From: Eublepharis macularius
Taxonomy: Eukaryota > Chordata > Lepidosauria > Squamata > Eublepharidae
Direction of reading: 5' to 3'
Length of the DNA: 64,000 nucleotides
Assembly (NCBI RefSeq): GCF_028583425.1
Contig: NC_072792.1
Coordinates: 157,920,676 to 157,984,675, forward strand
The position numbers and the translations under genes are program-made. The first letter of the stretch is position 1. Every line of letters begins with the position of its first letter. Under the pieces are notes generated by a model. It saw only the letters and a list, made by a program, of their open reading frames with translations. It was not told the origin of the DNA and did not search any database. Below, piece by piece: positions 46,401 through 57,545 of the stretch.

Positions 46401-47397
46401 GGTTGGTCTCTAAGGTGCCACTGGACTCAACCCCTGCTCTTTTACTGCAGACCAACAGGGGACCTACCTGAAACACTTCATCAACTGAACAGATTGGGGC
46501 TGAGTTCTAATCCTGCGTGCAAATTCATTGTGTGCCAACAACAACAACAACAACATTTGATTTATATACTGCCCTTCAGGACAACTTAATGCCCACTTAG
46601 AGCGGTTTGCAAAGTATGTCATTATTATCCTCACAACAAAACACCCTGTGAGGTGGGTGGGACTGAGAGAGCTCCAGAGAGCCGTGACTAGCCCAAGGTC
46701 ACCCAGCTGGCTTCAGGTGGAGGAGTGGGGAATCAAACCCGGCTCGCCAGATTAGAGTCCCGTCGCTCTTAACCACTACGCCGAATATATAGCTAACATG
46801 AGCCATCGCTGCATCTATCCGGTGAGTCCAGCTGGGAGGCGGCTCCCCAGGGCAGCGGTGCTCGGTGGTCTACAGCGGCAGCAACCTGTGGGCTTCTCCC
46901 TTCCTCCCTGGCTGCGCGCTTCCCTCGCGGGTCTGAACAGCCTCGGGCGCGCCTCTGCCTGATCCATCCCTGGGGAAATCGCCCGAGCAGGGAACCTGGG
47001 GACGCTTTTCTAGCCAAGCCAGCTTGGAGAGCCGCCTCGAGAGTCTCTTTCCAAGCCTGCCAGCCCCGGGCGGCTTCCTGGACAGAGAAACTTTGATGCC
47101 CTCCTGGCGCGTCAGAACCATTTCCAGGGTCGGGATTAAGCCCACAAATGCACCACTACAAGGAGGGCGGATTACAATGCCTCTTCTCCCCACCCCCACC
47201 CCAGCAGCAGCCTCCGGAACCATTGCGCCCCGGATCCAGCTGGTTCGGGTCCAGGCAGGCGCCGGGGATGCAGCGATGGGTACATGCTAAGGACGCCCTC
47301 GCCAGAGCGAGCCGCACGATTGCCAAGAGCCCGAAAGGACGCGCAGGTCCCGCCTCTCTCCCCCGAGCCCGCCGGCCCTTACCTTGACCTGCTGCAT
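34175..47397 (-). CDS. IL17D: Interleukin-17D, complete
   Basis: A secreted cytokine of the IL-17 family (cystine-knot fold). Three coding exons on the minus strand (47397-47383, 45757-45462, 34493-34175) total 630 bp, or 209 residues plus stop, against 202 in human as I recall. The frames join: K|M at the first junction, and R split across the second. The N-terminus MQQVKMWALAGILFCGLNFL is a signal peptide. The mature region has TCADRPEELLEQLYGRL, SAFHHTLQLEP, the N-glycosylation site NIS, YCLCKGCLTG, YVTIPVGCTC and an IL17D-type tail with NSSIDKQ. The second intron is about 11 kb. The gene converges with EEF1AKMT1 and lies downstream of IFT88 on the same strand. Intact. Confidence 0.95.
35480..35612. 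mobile_element. Hairpin retroposon relative, right part
   Basis: ATCTGATGAAGGGAGCTTTG-ACTCTTGAAAGCTC is the hairpin tip with CTGATGA and GAAA. It is followed by GGTCTTTAAGGTGCTACTGG, then 'gagaccaacatggctacccacctgaaact'. The left arm is missing, as expected of 5' truncation. Confidence 0.7.
36926..37124. mobile_element. Foldback element
   Basis: CCATTTTCACACACACGCC at the left is mirrored by GTGTGTGGCCGTGTGAAAAA at the right. Inside, CACGGCATGAAGCATCTTCC and AGGAAGACGCTTTTATGCCA pair, as do CCATTAAATGGGAT and CCCCTTTAATGG. An imperfect palindrome of about 200 bp with no ORF. The superfamily is unknown. Confidence 0.65.
40930..41340 (-). mobile_element. tRNA SINE (type 1) split by a palindromic element
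   Basis: In reverse, the SINE head and body (AGCATGTTGGACTAGGTTCT, GGTTCAGATCCCCACTTGGCC) lie at 41234-41340 and its remainder (ACCTTGGGCCAGTTATA...) at about 40930-41033. The two halves are interrupted exactly by the 41034-41233 palindrome. Confidence 0.75.
41034..41233. mobile_element. Long palindromic (foldback) element
   Basis: Arms of about 93 bp are near-perfect inverted copies: AGCCAAGCTACAAGTGATGC...GTCAGCTTCCCTCAAGTTTT on the left against AAAACTTGAGGGAAGCTGAC...TCACTTGTAGCTTGGCT on the right, around a short spacer near 41127-41139. CTGA occurs on both sides (41029-41032 in 'cactga' and 41234-41237 in 'ctgagc'), so a short target duplication is possible. No ORF. Confidence 0.85.
41880..42062 (-). 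mobile_element. tRNA-derived SINE (type 3)
   Basis: In reverse: GGAGACGTGGCTTAGTGGCA, GAGCATCTGTTTGGGATGCA, then 'ccagttaaaaggactgggcagtaggtgatcg', AAGACTCCTGCTTGAGACCT and TTGACCTTGATAGACTGATG. The head has an A-box-like TGGCTTAGTGG. The B-box region is decayed. Confidence 0.75.
43349..43540 (-). mobile_element. tRNA-derived SINE (type 1)
   Basis: In reverse: AGTGTGTGGTGCAGTGGTTA, GAGTCAGACTAAGAGCTGGG, the B-box-like GGGTTCGAATCCCTGC, CATGGAAGCTTGTTGG, CTAACCTATCTCACAAGGTT and GAGGATAAAATGGAGGAAGG. It is one of the best-preserved copies and still has a good A/B-box layout. Confidence 0.85.
44040..44282 (+). mobile_element. tRNA-derived SINE (type 1)
   Basis: Reads AGTGTTGGACTAAGATCTGG, AGGTTCAAATCCTCCCC, CATGGAAGCTTGCTAGGTGA, CTAACCTACCTCACAAGGTT, GAGGATAAAATGGAGGCGAG, TTGCTTTGGGTCCTCATGGG and an AT-rich tail with AATTAAATAAAG. 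Essentially full length. Confidence 0.88.
45462..45757 (-). CDS. IL17D: IL17D coding exon 2
   Basis: Encodes MWALAGILFCGLNFLGLEAF through SVSPWSY plus two bases of Arg. The minus-strand acceptor is GTCTGCTGTTACAG and the donor GTAATC. If exon 1 were skipped, translation could start at the Met at its first codon. Confidence 0.95.
46285..46485. mobile_element. Hairpin retroposon relative
   Basis: GAGCCCAGTGGCACCTTAGA and 'ggttggtctctaaggtgccactggactc' are inverted arms. The interior includes CTTTTGAAAG and CTTATGCACAAGAAAATC. The right end GCAGACCAACAGGGGACCTA matches the 35480 copy. Confidence 0.7.
46536..46790 (-). mobile_element. tRNA-derived SINE (type 2), full length
   Basis: In reverse: GTAGTGGTTAAGAGCGACGG, GACTCTAATCTGGCGAGCC, GGTTTGATTCCCCACTCCTC, CTTGAAGCCAGCTGGGTGAC-like body, CCACCTCACAGGGTGTTTTG, GCATTAAGTTGTCCTGAAGG and a (TTG)n tail. 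Confidence 0.88.
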
Positions 47398-47700
47398 GGT
47401 GCCGCCGCGCCCGGAGCCCGGCCCGAGGCGAGAAGCGGCCGGGGAGCGCCGGTGGCTCTTTAATAGCCCGCGGGGCTCCTGGCCTTTCGCAGTAGGAAGC
47501 GGGAGGGCGCGCTGGAGGAACGGCCGCTTCTTGCTGCGGCGCCTCTGCCTGCCGGTGCCAGAATCATGTTCAGCCCTGGCGGAAGGGAGGGAGGGGGGGG
47601 GCTTTGCAAAGCGGGGAGGGAGATCTGCAAAGCCTTGGAGAGCTCCGGGAGGGGTGTGTGTGTGTGTGAAAACCGGGGCAGTGTGAAGTATCCTGACCTC
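46795..47700 (-). promoter_or_regulatory. IL17D: GC/CpG-rich region, probable IL17D promoter and 5'UTR
   Basis: CpG-dense DNA (GGCGGCACCATGCAG, CGGAGCCCGGCCCGAGGCG-type strings on either strand) surrounds the IL17D start codon. G+C falls sharply on both sides. The part above 47397 holds the 5'UTR/promoter and the part below is the start of intron 1. Open frames here on both strands reflect GC content and are not called. Confidence 0.65.
47383..47397 (-). CDS. IL17D: IL17D coding exon 1 (5 codons)
   Basis: On the minus strand GGCACCATGCAGCAGGTCAAG is followed by donor GTAAGG. It is too short to appear as an ORF, but it has a good Kozak context, lies in a GC-rich promoter and joins exon 2 in frame to give MQQVKMWALAG. 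Mouse IL17D also has extra N-terminal residues before the hydrophobic core (from memory). Confidence 0.75.
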
Positions 47701-48238
47701 AAGTAAAGGAACCCACCCGGATTCTCCAGCTGCCCTGAAAACGTGGAACTTGAAAAGATGCCTGTCAGGTCTGCCCAGGGCTCCTCATGACGCCCCCTCT
47801 CCCCAGCTTCCCAGCTAACATCGGTGCCCATGTACAGAGGAGGAGGTCGATTAGAACTTGACAATGAATGGGAGGTTGTGAGGGGTCATGTAAAAACTAG
47901 GAGCATCCATGCCTTAGATCCATGTTGATGCCATAAAGACATCATACAACAGCTCTTTAATTGATGGCTACAGATGTTCCATGTAAAAATTGCATGAGGC
48001 TCTGTGGCTTGGACCTGTGTACTGCTATCACAGTGGTGCAACAAATCACTGGATACACCATTTTTACAGGACAGTCCATAGGTATTAGAGCTATGATATG
48101 AGAATGCATTTTGGAGAGAATCCCTGTACACACATTTTGAAAGGATTTGTGCCTTGGATTCATGTATTTTCTGCCATGAAGCCAACAGTGACATGAAGTA
48201 CTGGCTCCATGAATTTTATGATGTAGGATATGTTATAT

Positions 48239-48472
48239 GGGTACCAGCCTCAAGGTGGGGCCTGGAGTTCTCCCAGAATTACCACTGATCTCCAGAAAAC
48301 AGAAATCAGCTCCCCTGGCAGACACGGCAGCTTCAGAGGATGGACTCTATGGTATACCAGAGAGTCTAGGAGAAATAGAAATCCTAAAGAGACATCACAT
48401 CCCCACTGAGCTTCCTCCCTAGGCAAGCCCCCCCCCTTTGTAGGAAATTCCCAAGACAGAGTTGGGAACCCT
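48239..48472. mobile_element. Short DNA element related to 16804-17016
   Basis: The left end GGGTACCAGCCTCAAGGTGG and the right end GTTGGGAACCCTA are imperfect inverted copies and match the termini of the element at 16804. The flanks are AT-rich. Confidence 0.5.
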
Positions 48473-49711
48473 AGATATATACAATATGGCATGACATCTG
48501 GTTTAGCAGGAAGTGGGAAGGAGGGGGGGGTCATGTCAAAATTAGTATCCCTGCCTCTGATCCATGTTCTGCATCACAAGAGCTCAACCAAGCACTAGAG
48601 CAAGGCTTTTTACAATGTGATTTGACTATTATTCTGTGCCGCCTTCACACAAAAATATCAGATGGGACATGTTTATATTCTATTAGAATAATAATTTACT
48701 CAGACTTCTTTCTGTTGCAGCTAACTCCAGACAATGAACAGATCCTTGCAGAAATCGTCAGGAGATTGAATCCAAAGCAGTTCTCTCAAGTTTTGCAGGG
48801 AAGGTGTTTTTTTTTCTTATTTCACTGAAGTTATGGTAATTCAGTCCCAGTTCAAAGTCAAGTGCCAAAGTGAACTCTGAAGCCTGCCCCTAGCGGGAAC
48901 TATACTTTTAAAAATACATTTAGACTATTAGTTCTGTAGTATCTCAAATTTTATACTTCATATTGTGATAACTTTTCTTAGAACTGGCAGTGTAAGTTGC
49001 CTCATCCTGATTCAGGTGATTGCTCCATATACCCCAAAAGTGCCAATTCCCACAGACAGTGGCTGTCCAAGAAACACTTCTCAGCCTTCCTGCCTGAGAC
49101 CTTGAACTGGAACTAGCCGTATGGTACCACTGAATTATGGCCCCTTCTCCCTAATTCATTTAATTAGGGAGAATAAGGCCAATACTGACAACTATGAAGC
49201 ATTTCAGCTTTACTTTCTCTGACCAAAAAGTCATCCTCTTTCTATAAGCAAAATTCTGGCAGACTAATCAAAACTGCCTTCTGGTGCACTAATTGAAAAC
49301 AAAAACTAGAAGGGAGGTATTGCTGTAGGGATATGCTTCCTTCTCCATTTGTGACATCTCATTAATTCAGGAACTGAGGAGGATGGCCCCTCAAAACAGA
49401 AACTTCATTTCATTTTTACTTTCACTGGTTAGGTGCAAGTCACCCCTGTTAGTAATAAAACAAGGATTATCTAAACCAACGGATGGTATTTGGCCTATCC
49501 ACCATGTTACTTCTTTTAAACATGCTGAGTTTTAAAATAGAGAGATGATAGAAGTACAGAAAGGAAAACAAGGGGCCTCTACAAGCTGAAAGGGGTTTTG
49601 TTAACTTACAGGAGAAGCAAATGCATAATTTATGACTCTCCAAAGGCTTGCCGAGTTGGATCTGACTCTTGTGCATTTTTCTGCCGTAGCCAAAGGGCTG
49701 CTCCAGTAAGC

Positions 49712-49740
49712 ATTGTGTGTGTGTGTGTGTGTGTGTGTGA
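49712..49740 (+). repeat. (GT)n microsatellite
   Basis: About 14 GT dinucleotides between IL17D and IFT88. Confidence 0.95.
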
Positions 49741-49832
49741 AGGGGCTTCCCATGCAAAGCCTGACATAATTCAGCTAATCGCAAAAAGAGCAGCATTAGC
49801 ACCCATTGCCCTATTCTGCCATTGCCAAAAAT

Positions 49833-50952
49833 GTGTCCCACCATTTCAAAAGAAAATCAGCCTGTGTTTTATAGATTACAGCAAAGCTTTTGATTGTGTG
49901 GATCATGAAAAGCTTTGGATAGTGTTAAAAGAAATGGGGGTGCCACAACATCTGATAGTTTTGATGCACAACCTGTACTCTGGACAAGAAGCTACTGTTA
50001 GGACAGAATATGGAGAAAATGGTTTCCAATTGGCAAAGGTGTCAGACAAGGATGCAAATTATCTCCCTTCCTGTTCAACCTCTATGCAGAGCATATCATA
50101 AGGAAAGCTGGATTAGATCTAGAAGAAGCTGGAGTAAAAATTGGTGGAACGAAAATTAACAATTTGAGATATGCAGATGACACAACGTTATTGGCAGAAA
50201 ATAGTGAAGACTTGAAACAACTACTGATGAATGTTAAAGAACAAAGCACCAAAGCAGGATTACAGCTGAGTATCAGGAAGACAAAAGTAATGGCTACTGT
50301 GAAGTTACACAATTTTAAAGTTGACAATGAGGAAACTGAAATTGTCCTAGATTTTCTATTCCTTGGCTCAATCATCAACCAAAAGGGAGGCTGCAACGAG
50401 GAAATCAGAAGGAGATTGAGACTTGGAAGAGCAGCTGTGAGGGAGCTAGATAAGATCCTTAAAGATAAAGATGTCTCTCTGGGAACCAAGATCAAGATAA
50501 TCCAAACTATGGTATTCCCCATTGCCATGTATGGATGTGAAAGTTGGACGGTAAAGAAAGCTGACAGGAAAAAAATTGATTCATTTGAAATGTGGTGCTG
50601 GAGGAGAGTTCTGTGGATACTGTGGACAGCCAACAAAGACAAATAAGAGGTTACTAGATTATATCAAGTCTGAATTCTCCCTAGAAGCTAAAATGACAAA
50701 ACTGAGGCTATCGTACTTTGGTCACATTATGAGAAGACAAAATTCTCTGGAAAAGTAAATAATGCTATGGATAGTAGAAGGCTGTAGGCAAAGAGGAAGA
50801 CCTAAAACGAGATGGCTTGACAATAAAAGATGCCACTTCCTCCAGTTTGCAAGATCTGAGCAAGTCTTTTAATGATAGGACATTTTGGAGGTCTTTCATT
50901 CATAGGATCATCATAGGTTGGAGGCAACTTGACAGCACATAACACACACACA
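49833..50952 (+). mobile_element. BovB (RTE) LINE, 5'-truncated
   Basis: Encodes the C-terminal half of RTE-clade reverse transcriptase. FQKKISLCFIDYSKAFDCVD contains motif A. After a frameshift near 50040 the frame continues with LRYADDTTLLAE (YADD, motif C), then VFPIAMYGCESWTVKKADRK and FEMWCWRRVLW. After another break near 50640 come LRLSYFGHIMRRQNSLEK and the GRPKTRWLD tail. It ends AACTTGACAGCACATAACAC. BovB LINEs are abundant in squamates. Non-functional, with several frame breaks. Confidence 0.92.
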
Positions 50953-51145
50953 ACCCATCACCAAGTACAATTTGCTTTTCTAGAGTCATTCCAGTGATCT
51001 CAACACAAGTACAGCAGAGGTAATGGTCTAACTACGGCAGTTTGAGGGTTCCCCTACCAAGTCTCTTTCTCACACAAACACCTACATAGTTGCTCAACAC
51101 TTCACTGGAAGCATGAGGAACTGGAAGGATGCAGCTCTCTTCTAG

Positions 51146-51376
51146 GAGAGCCAATGTAGGGTAGTGGCTAGACTGATGGACTAGGATCTGGGTTCAATTC
51201 CCTGCTATGCCATGGAAGCTCACTGAGTGACCTTGGGCTAGTTACATACTTTTTGCCTAAACTACCTCACAAGGTTCGTTGTGAGGGGAAAAAATGAAGA
51301 GGAGAATGATGTAAGCTGCTTTGGGTCCTAATTGGGTGAAAGGTGGGGTATACATGAAGTAAAAAATTAAAAACAA
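51146..51376 (+). mobile_element. tRNA-derived SINE (type 1)
   Basis: GAGCCAATGTAGGGTAGTGG, GATGGACTAGGATCTGGGTT, CAATTCCCTGCTATGCCATGG, 'tgaccttgggctagttaca', AACTACCTCACAAGGTTCG, 'gaggagaatgatgtaagctgctttgggtcc' and an A-rich tail. It lies just 3' of the BovB fragment. Confidence 0.88.
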
Positions 51377-51379
51377 AGA

Positions 51380-53280
51380 ACTTCGAAACAAAGACTACTT
51401 GAAGGGGGTTTGGAGAAGTAAATGCAACTGTGATGAGCAAATCTTTCGCTCCAAGATATGGAAAGGTACTTTGTTGAAATCAGCACAAATGAATGATGTA
51501 AGTCCATTATTTACAGGGCTACTGTCACATGTAGTTTGGCCCTCAGTAGAGATGCCAGTGGGGGAAGCACTTGTTGCATTCCTATTCCTTCTTCAGGAGG
51601 AAAGGAGAGAAAGCATAACACTGGCTCCTTTCACAGTCGGCCTTTTGACCGACTCATTACCTGGTTCGCGTCCCATGTTTCCAGCGGCTCCACACTACCA
51701 AGGTAGTCATGGGGTACAACCTCATCATTTGTCTGCTTTTTCTCCCTGCTCACATTATGCAACTTTAATTTTGAATCAGCTGACCAGTCGGGCTTATCTC
51801 AATTAATGTTAGTATGAACACTTCTTCCGCTCTTCTCTCCTGCGCTTTGCTTTTTGATTGGTCGGCACCATTGAGAAGCCACTCCCATCCTCAGCTGATC
51901 CCCATTTGTGCGATCTCTTTTCAAAAGAAACGGTGACGTGTACTGCAAAGAGAAAACTTTTTTCAACCCCCCCCCCTTTACTTCAATCTTTCATTGGTAA
52001 AGGATCTTTAAAAGCTGGGGTTGGCTCACCTGTGCAGCGCCCTCTCCTGCTCCACAGCCTTCCCTTGGCTGAGTAGAGCAGAGTTCATCCTGGCACCACC
52101 GCTGCGATCTGTGACTCAGCTGCACTGGGTGCTCTCGGCTGATCTGCAGAGCAGGGTGCATCCCAGCTGCAAAACAGGCGATCACCCGGCCAAGCTGAGT
52201 TGCGGCTTGGCCTAGGAATGGCTGGGCACACACGTCTGCTCCAGGGCTACCCGCCCTGCAGAGAATGGGGGCCAGCCAGGCACAGCGTGCCTTCCCCCCA
52301 CACTCACTTCTTCAGCTGTGCTCAAAGTTTTTTTTTAAAAGGAGTGACGTGACATTCGATGCCCGCAAAGACCATGACTGAACCAGTGCCATATATTTAG
52401 GATAAAATAAACAACAGGACTCCAAATTTAAACCAGCACTGGACAGTATAAAACACATGAGTGCAAAGCCAAAGCCACAGTGATCGGGATGACAGCTCAT
52501 AAATGGCGACTTTAACCTTGACTGTGAAATGGGCCAAAAGCTTCTCTTGTAATCTATACCTATTATATCAAGAAATGTAAACGACAAAAAAAAGGCAACA
52601 TTGTTTTGTCTATAAAGATAATGGAGCTATTTGGAGGTGATGATGGAACATTGAATATTTTGACAAAGCAGTAGAACTCCAAAGTTTGGCAAGCTGAGAC
52701 AACTTTTAAATATTCTGCAGCAATCTAGTAGTTCCACTGAGTAGCCATCACTATCAACTTCCCCTCTCTTCTCTTCACCTAAATCCTCTTCCCTGGATAT
52801 TTCACTTCTCTTATAGCCTCATCAACAAAACTTTATGCATTTCACTTAGTTGAATTTCTCTCTTTTCCTGTTTTGAGGATTGCCTTACACATAAATGTAT
52901 GTGGTTTCTGTATGCATGATTCTTCCCCTAACATGTGCACACGTCCAACAACATGCCAGCAAAAGTAGGCATTTCAGTGCCACTCCTTTAGACATGTGAC
53001 TGCTAGTGGATGTTATTCCCCCCACACACAGAGCAAATAACGAGTCTCTCTACAGAAGACATCTTACATGCAACGCTCAAGAGACTTATTTTCTGTGCGG
53101 TGTTATATTCAAGTGTACTCTGTCTCCTTAGCAGTGTATGTGTATCCACAGTGGGAGAACAAGTGAAAGATCTTGTTTCTAATCTTGTAAGATGTCTTGT
53201 GTAGAGACTCAATGTATTTTAGCCCTGCAGAGTATATGTTAGAATCTACATTCCCACACTGTCTTGATGAACCATTTTCT
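51380..53280. other. IL17D-IFT88 intergenic stretch
   Basis: No gene or classifiable repeat was recognised. Around 51990-52320 the G+C is raised, with open frames on both strands but no domain. A C run lies at about 51969-51977. Confidence 0.4.
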
Positions 53281-53289
53281 GCTTTAGAC

Positions 53290-53702
53290 TAGAGGTGGGC
53301 ATGGACTGGGAAAACCCCACAGGCCGTGGGTCCGTGGCATTTCACGGTCCACGAACTTTTCACAGTCCAGCACCAGTTTGCAAACCGACCGGTACATTGG
53401 TCCGAGCTGGTGCCAGGAGCACTTTAACTTCCCCTTTGCTCCAGCTGACTGGCTTGCCAGTGGTTCCAGGAGCACTCTAACCCCCTGCCATGTCAGCTGG
53501 AGCAAGGCGGGAGATTTAAATGTTAAAGCGCTCCTGGTGCCGCTTGCCAGCAGGGCGGGGAGGCTTTAACAGACCACGGACCAGCAAAAAGTCCGTGAGG
53601 TCCACGGAAAATGTGAGTCCCACATCACACTGGTTTGCGAATGCCGAACTGGCCCAGTCCGTGTTAAATTTTCATCTGTTTTCCAGTCTGCGCCCACCTC
53701 TA
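53290..53702. mobile_element. hAT-like non-autonomous element, full length
   Basis: Termini TAGAGGTGGGC and GCGCCCACCTCTA are inverted copies. The flanks CTTTAGAC (53282-53289) and CTTTAGAG (53703-53710) form an 8-bp target duplication with one mismatch. Inner ends (GGTCCGTGGCATTTCACGGT, GGTCCACGGAAAAT) are also partly inverted. 413 bp, GC-rich centre, no ORF. Confidence 0.88.
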
Positions 53703-53888
53703 CTTTAGAGTATTCACTTACACCAAGAGCCATCATACTAGATCAGGTACAACACTATACAAAAAAACTGTGAAAAACTACAGATTCAGATTGCTACCAA
53801 TGGCATCCTGTATAACAACATGACCAAAAATCTTTATACAGGATTCAGGGCTATACAGGATTAAGTAAATCAAATCTTATTTAAATGT

Positions 53889-53894
53889 TTTAAT
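53889..53894 (-). terminator. IFT88: Candidate IFT88 poly(A) signal
   Basis: TTTAAT on plus is ATTAAA on minus, about 130 bases after the IFT88 stop. It is the nearest variant signal; no AATAAA is closer. Confidence 0.35.
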
Positions 53895-54025
53895 TGAAAT
53901 GCACAGTTGATATACACATTACTAAAATAAATCTAAAAATTATCACAAACATTTTATCAAAACCCATGAAAAATTCTTCTCCCCCCTTGCTTTCAAAACT
54001 TAAAAATATTCTACTTGAGTACAAA

Positions 54026-54147
54026 TCATTCTGGAAGCAAATCATCTCCTAATTCTTCATCAGCGAATTCATCTTCATCCACTTTTTTCTTGAGGGCAGT
54101 TTTTGGTCTCTCGGTTTGGGGTCCAAGTGGGTCTACGTAGGAGGCAT
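54026..54147 (-). CDS. IFT88: IFT88 last exon
   Basis: Encodes (D)ASYVDPLGPQTERPKTALK through FADEELGDDLLPE and TGA (54028-54026). The minus-strand acceptor is TAAAACCATAG. Confidence 0.94.
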
Positions 54148-57100
54148 CTATGGTTTTATGAAAGAAGACAGAAAGGTTAGTTTCTTCCAAACAATAGCAG
54201 CTACTCTTATAACTTGGAACAGCTGTCAGAAATTAAAATAAAGATTTATACTCAACAGCAGACATATTCTGTATCAAACTTTTAAATTCCATGCCAAATT
54301 GCAGAAGTCTTTCCCCTAATACTCTTTTGTATCAGTTACGGGATCCCAACTTATCCTGCATATTGGCTCTATTATCCTGCATAAAGGCCTTAGAGACTCT
54401 ATTGTTGACAAAGAGAAGACTTCTCCTTCCCATTATTTATACAGATCCCATCTTTATAATAAATACAACAGAACAAAAGATATTCTATATGCCATTGCTG
54501 GCATTTTCCATGTATGTGGAGTTGGCATATGCAGCTGACAATTTACAGGATTATAAAAAATGTCCTGGTTCATAAAACTACTTTTAAAAAACAGTGAAAT
54601 CTGTACATAGAGAGTCCTTGGAAGTATATATAACTTTAGTTCAGACATAATACAAAAACATGGTTTAACTCTGGTTAGTTTCTGAAACCAGAACGCAACT
54701 TGCAAATGATCACCCATATCCTGGTTTGCCTTGAAGAATGCTGGTTTCATCACTTTCATTCTGTAGCCAGGGAACAAATGAAGGCAGCAATGACAAACAA
54801 GCCAGGATGTCTGCATTTGCACATGCTGCAAAACCATATATAAGATTACCTGTGGTTAATAAACTAACTTCAAACCAAGGCTTTACAACCCAGTTTGATG
54901 GAAGAATTCATCATAGTTAGTGGAGTGGCCTGTGTTCAGGCAATCACAAAAACCATTGCTAGGTTTAATTAAGCTGTGGTTTTGCATCATGTCTGAACTG
55001 AGCCTTATAACCCCTTTTCAAGTTCTTGTTTCACCATTCCAGCCTTAACTGTGTCAACAAAATCAAAATACTGGATAAAAGAAATGTAGTTGAAAAGTAT
55101 AGTATTGCTAGATCATTTCCCCAGATGTCTGATTCTCTACTATGAACCTTCATAAGTATAGTAGTCTTTTATCCTTCCTTCACAATTTAAACAACACAAA
55201 TTATCTGAAACATGTATTTTCTTATTCTTTCCATCTATATGAAAACAAAGTATCGAGACAGTAATATATCACTTACCGATTTCTTTATTAATGCTGCTTT
55301 CATAAGGCTCATTTGTACCTGGCAAGGATTTTAATTTTGCACTCAGCCGTTCTCCTTTAATAGTAATGCTACCAGGATCTGGAGAGGGAGAGAAACTGAT
55401 CCATAAAACATTGGACAATGCACATTATATTCTTTTCCAGCATTTTACTAGGCATTTATATTTTGCTTTTAGAAGGCTGAGAACATTTTCACCTACAGTA
55501 TCATTGTAAACCTTGCAGTCACTCTCTGAGGCAGGTCAGTATTATTATCCAAAAGAATCAGGGAGGAGGTACAAGACACCACTGGAAGAAGAAAGAAATG
55601 GGACACTCTCTCCATCTATAATGCAATTGTCTTATTATGCTGATTTCAAGTCTAGGTAAGAAGAAAACTGCTTATCTAGATGCAAAACCTGAGCAGTTTG
55701 TTGTACATTTTGATCTCAACCTCCCTATTCTATCCCCTGGCTCTTATTTTCACACATCTCATTTTGGAATAATTTCAGTGGTTGGGGTTTCTATACCTCC
55801 TTTGAATTAATTTAGGACTGGGTGAAGCTCTTCTCCTCTGATACTAACTAATCCTCTTATTTGGACTCTTTTACCTTCAAAGTAATCTGACTTCTGAAAA
55901 GTTTACAGCATCCTGGACTAACAGCGTGGAGAGAATCAGGGCTGTGACTCCCATTTCCTAGTTCCCCCTCTTCATGATACCAAGGGCTCAAGCAGGTCTA
56001 GTTCTCTTCCCCACTGGACTGTTGTGTTTTAACAAGTGTTTCATGGGCCTCATATTGCACAGCTTCTAGTAAACTATGGGATTGCTTTTTTAAAATCGCA
56101 AACTATTATTTGCCTGCACAGTGGGGAGTGGTGGTGGGGGGATGTAGCAGCAGCTTAAGTAATACAAAAGCGAACAGAATTTAGGAAGCACTTCCTGCCA
56201 TACATTAATCTTTATATTCTACAGTAATCTGATGTTTACCATTCTTTTGTTTAGTGAGCTCTGCTGTTGTGGCATAGAGCAAAGCTTTTTCAGTGGTGGC
56301 ACCCACCTTGTAGGACTAGCTTCCTAAAGATGTTCTCCTCTTCTCTTGTTCTATGCCACTGCCAGGTGAATACTGTTTTTTAAAATTTTGAATAGTATTC
56401 TAAGACATTTAATTTAGTATTAACTCTAATCTTAATTTCCTTGATGCTTTTGTATTGGTTTTTACTGTTGCTGTCACTTGTGGTTTTCATGCCTTTTTAA
56501 TGATTTTATTCTGTTTAATGGATAGTGACTATTTAAAATATGAATGAGTGGGATCCCCCATGACTTCCTTCAATAGCATCCAAGCTGCCCTTTGTTTGCC
56601 CCAATCCCTAACAGATGTAGAGAGCTAGTTTGGTGTAGTGGTTAAGAGCAGCAAGACTCTAATCTGGAGAACCAGGTTTGATTCCCCTCTCCTCCTCCTG
56701 CTAGGCATTTGGTAAAAGAGACTTTCGAACGCTTGGTTTCACTCAAGCGGAACTAAGGTACTTGTTTTCCAATCTGTCACACCTCTATCTACATCTGATT
56801 TCAGATTATTGCTCTTACAAAATGTTTTCCCAACCTATAGCTAGTATTAGATCCAAAAAAGTATGCTTTCCAAGACTGATTGTTGGAACAGAGAGAGAGG
56901 GAGGGAGGGAGGGAGGAAGGAAGGGAGGGAGGATTCTAATATCATTTAAAATGAAGATAATTTAATATCTATAAAGCATATCTATTACACTATATTTATT
57001 ATTCTGTATCTCTCTTAACAGTCAGAAATTACACTGACCTGTTGCAACTTCTGAGACCAAATTATGCTTGTTTTCAGGAGAGGGAGTAGCTAGAGAATGG

Positions 57101-57488
57101 AGAGTAAGAATGAAAGGAGATAAAAAAGGAAATCTAAAGCTGTGCACAAATGCAAGATGAAAGGAAAAAACACAGCATCATAAACAGAACAGAAAAAGGT
57201 TAAGAATGGGAATTCTGTGAATGTATAATTTTTAGAGACAGTTTAGTGTAGCGGTTAAGAGTGGCAAGACTCTAATCTGGAGAACTGGGTTTGATTCCCC
57301 ACTCCTCCACTTGAAGCCAGCTGGGTGACCTTGGGTCAGTCACAGCTTCTAGGAGCTCTCTCAGCCCCACCCACCTCACAGGGTGATTGTCATGAGGATA
57401 ATGACAACACACTTTGTAAACTGCTCTGAGTGGGCATTAAGTTGTCCTGAAGGCTGATATATCAATTGAATTTTGCTGCTGCCATCGC

Positions 57489-57545
<57 letters not shown>

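Noticed and set aside
46793-47864. Many overlapping open frames on both strands near IL17D
   Set aside because: They reflect the GC-rich promoter. Only the five-codon exon at 47383-47397 is supported by splicing logic.
57487-57543. Possible CRISPR-like or coding poly-Ser tract from (ATC)n
   Set aside because: A simple microsatellite in a vertebrate intron. No spacers, and the Ser-rich frame there is not linked to any exon.
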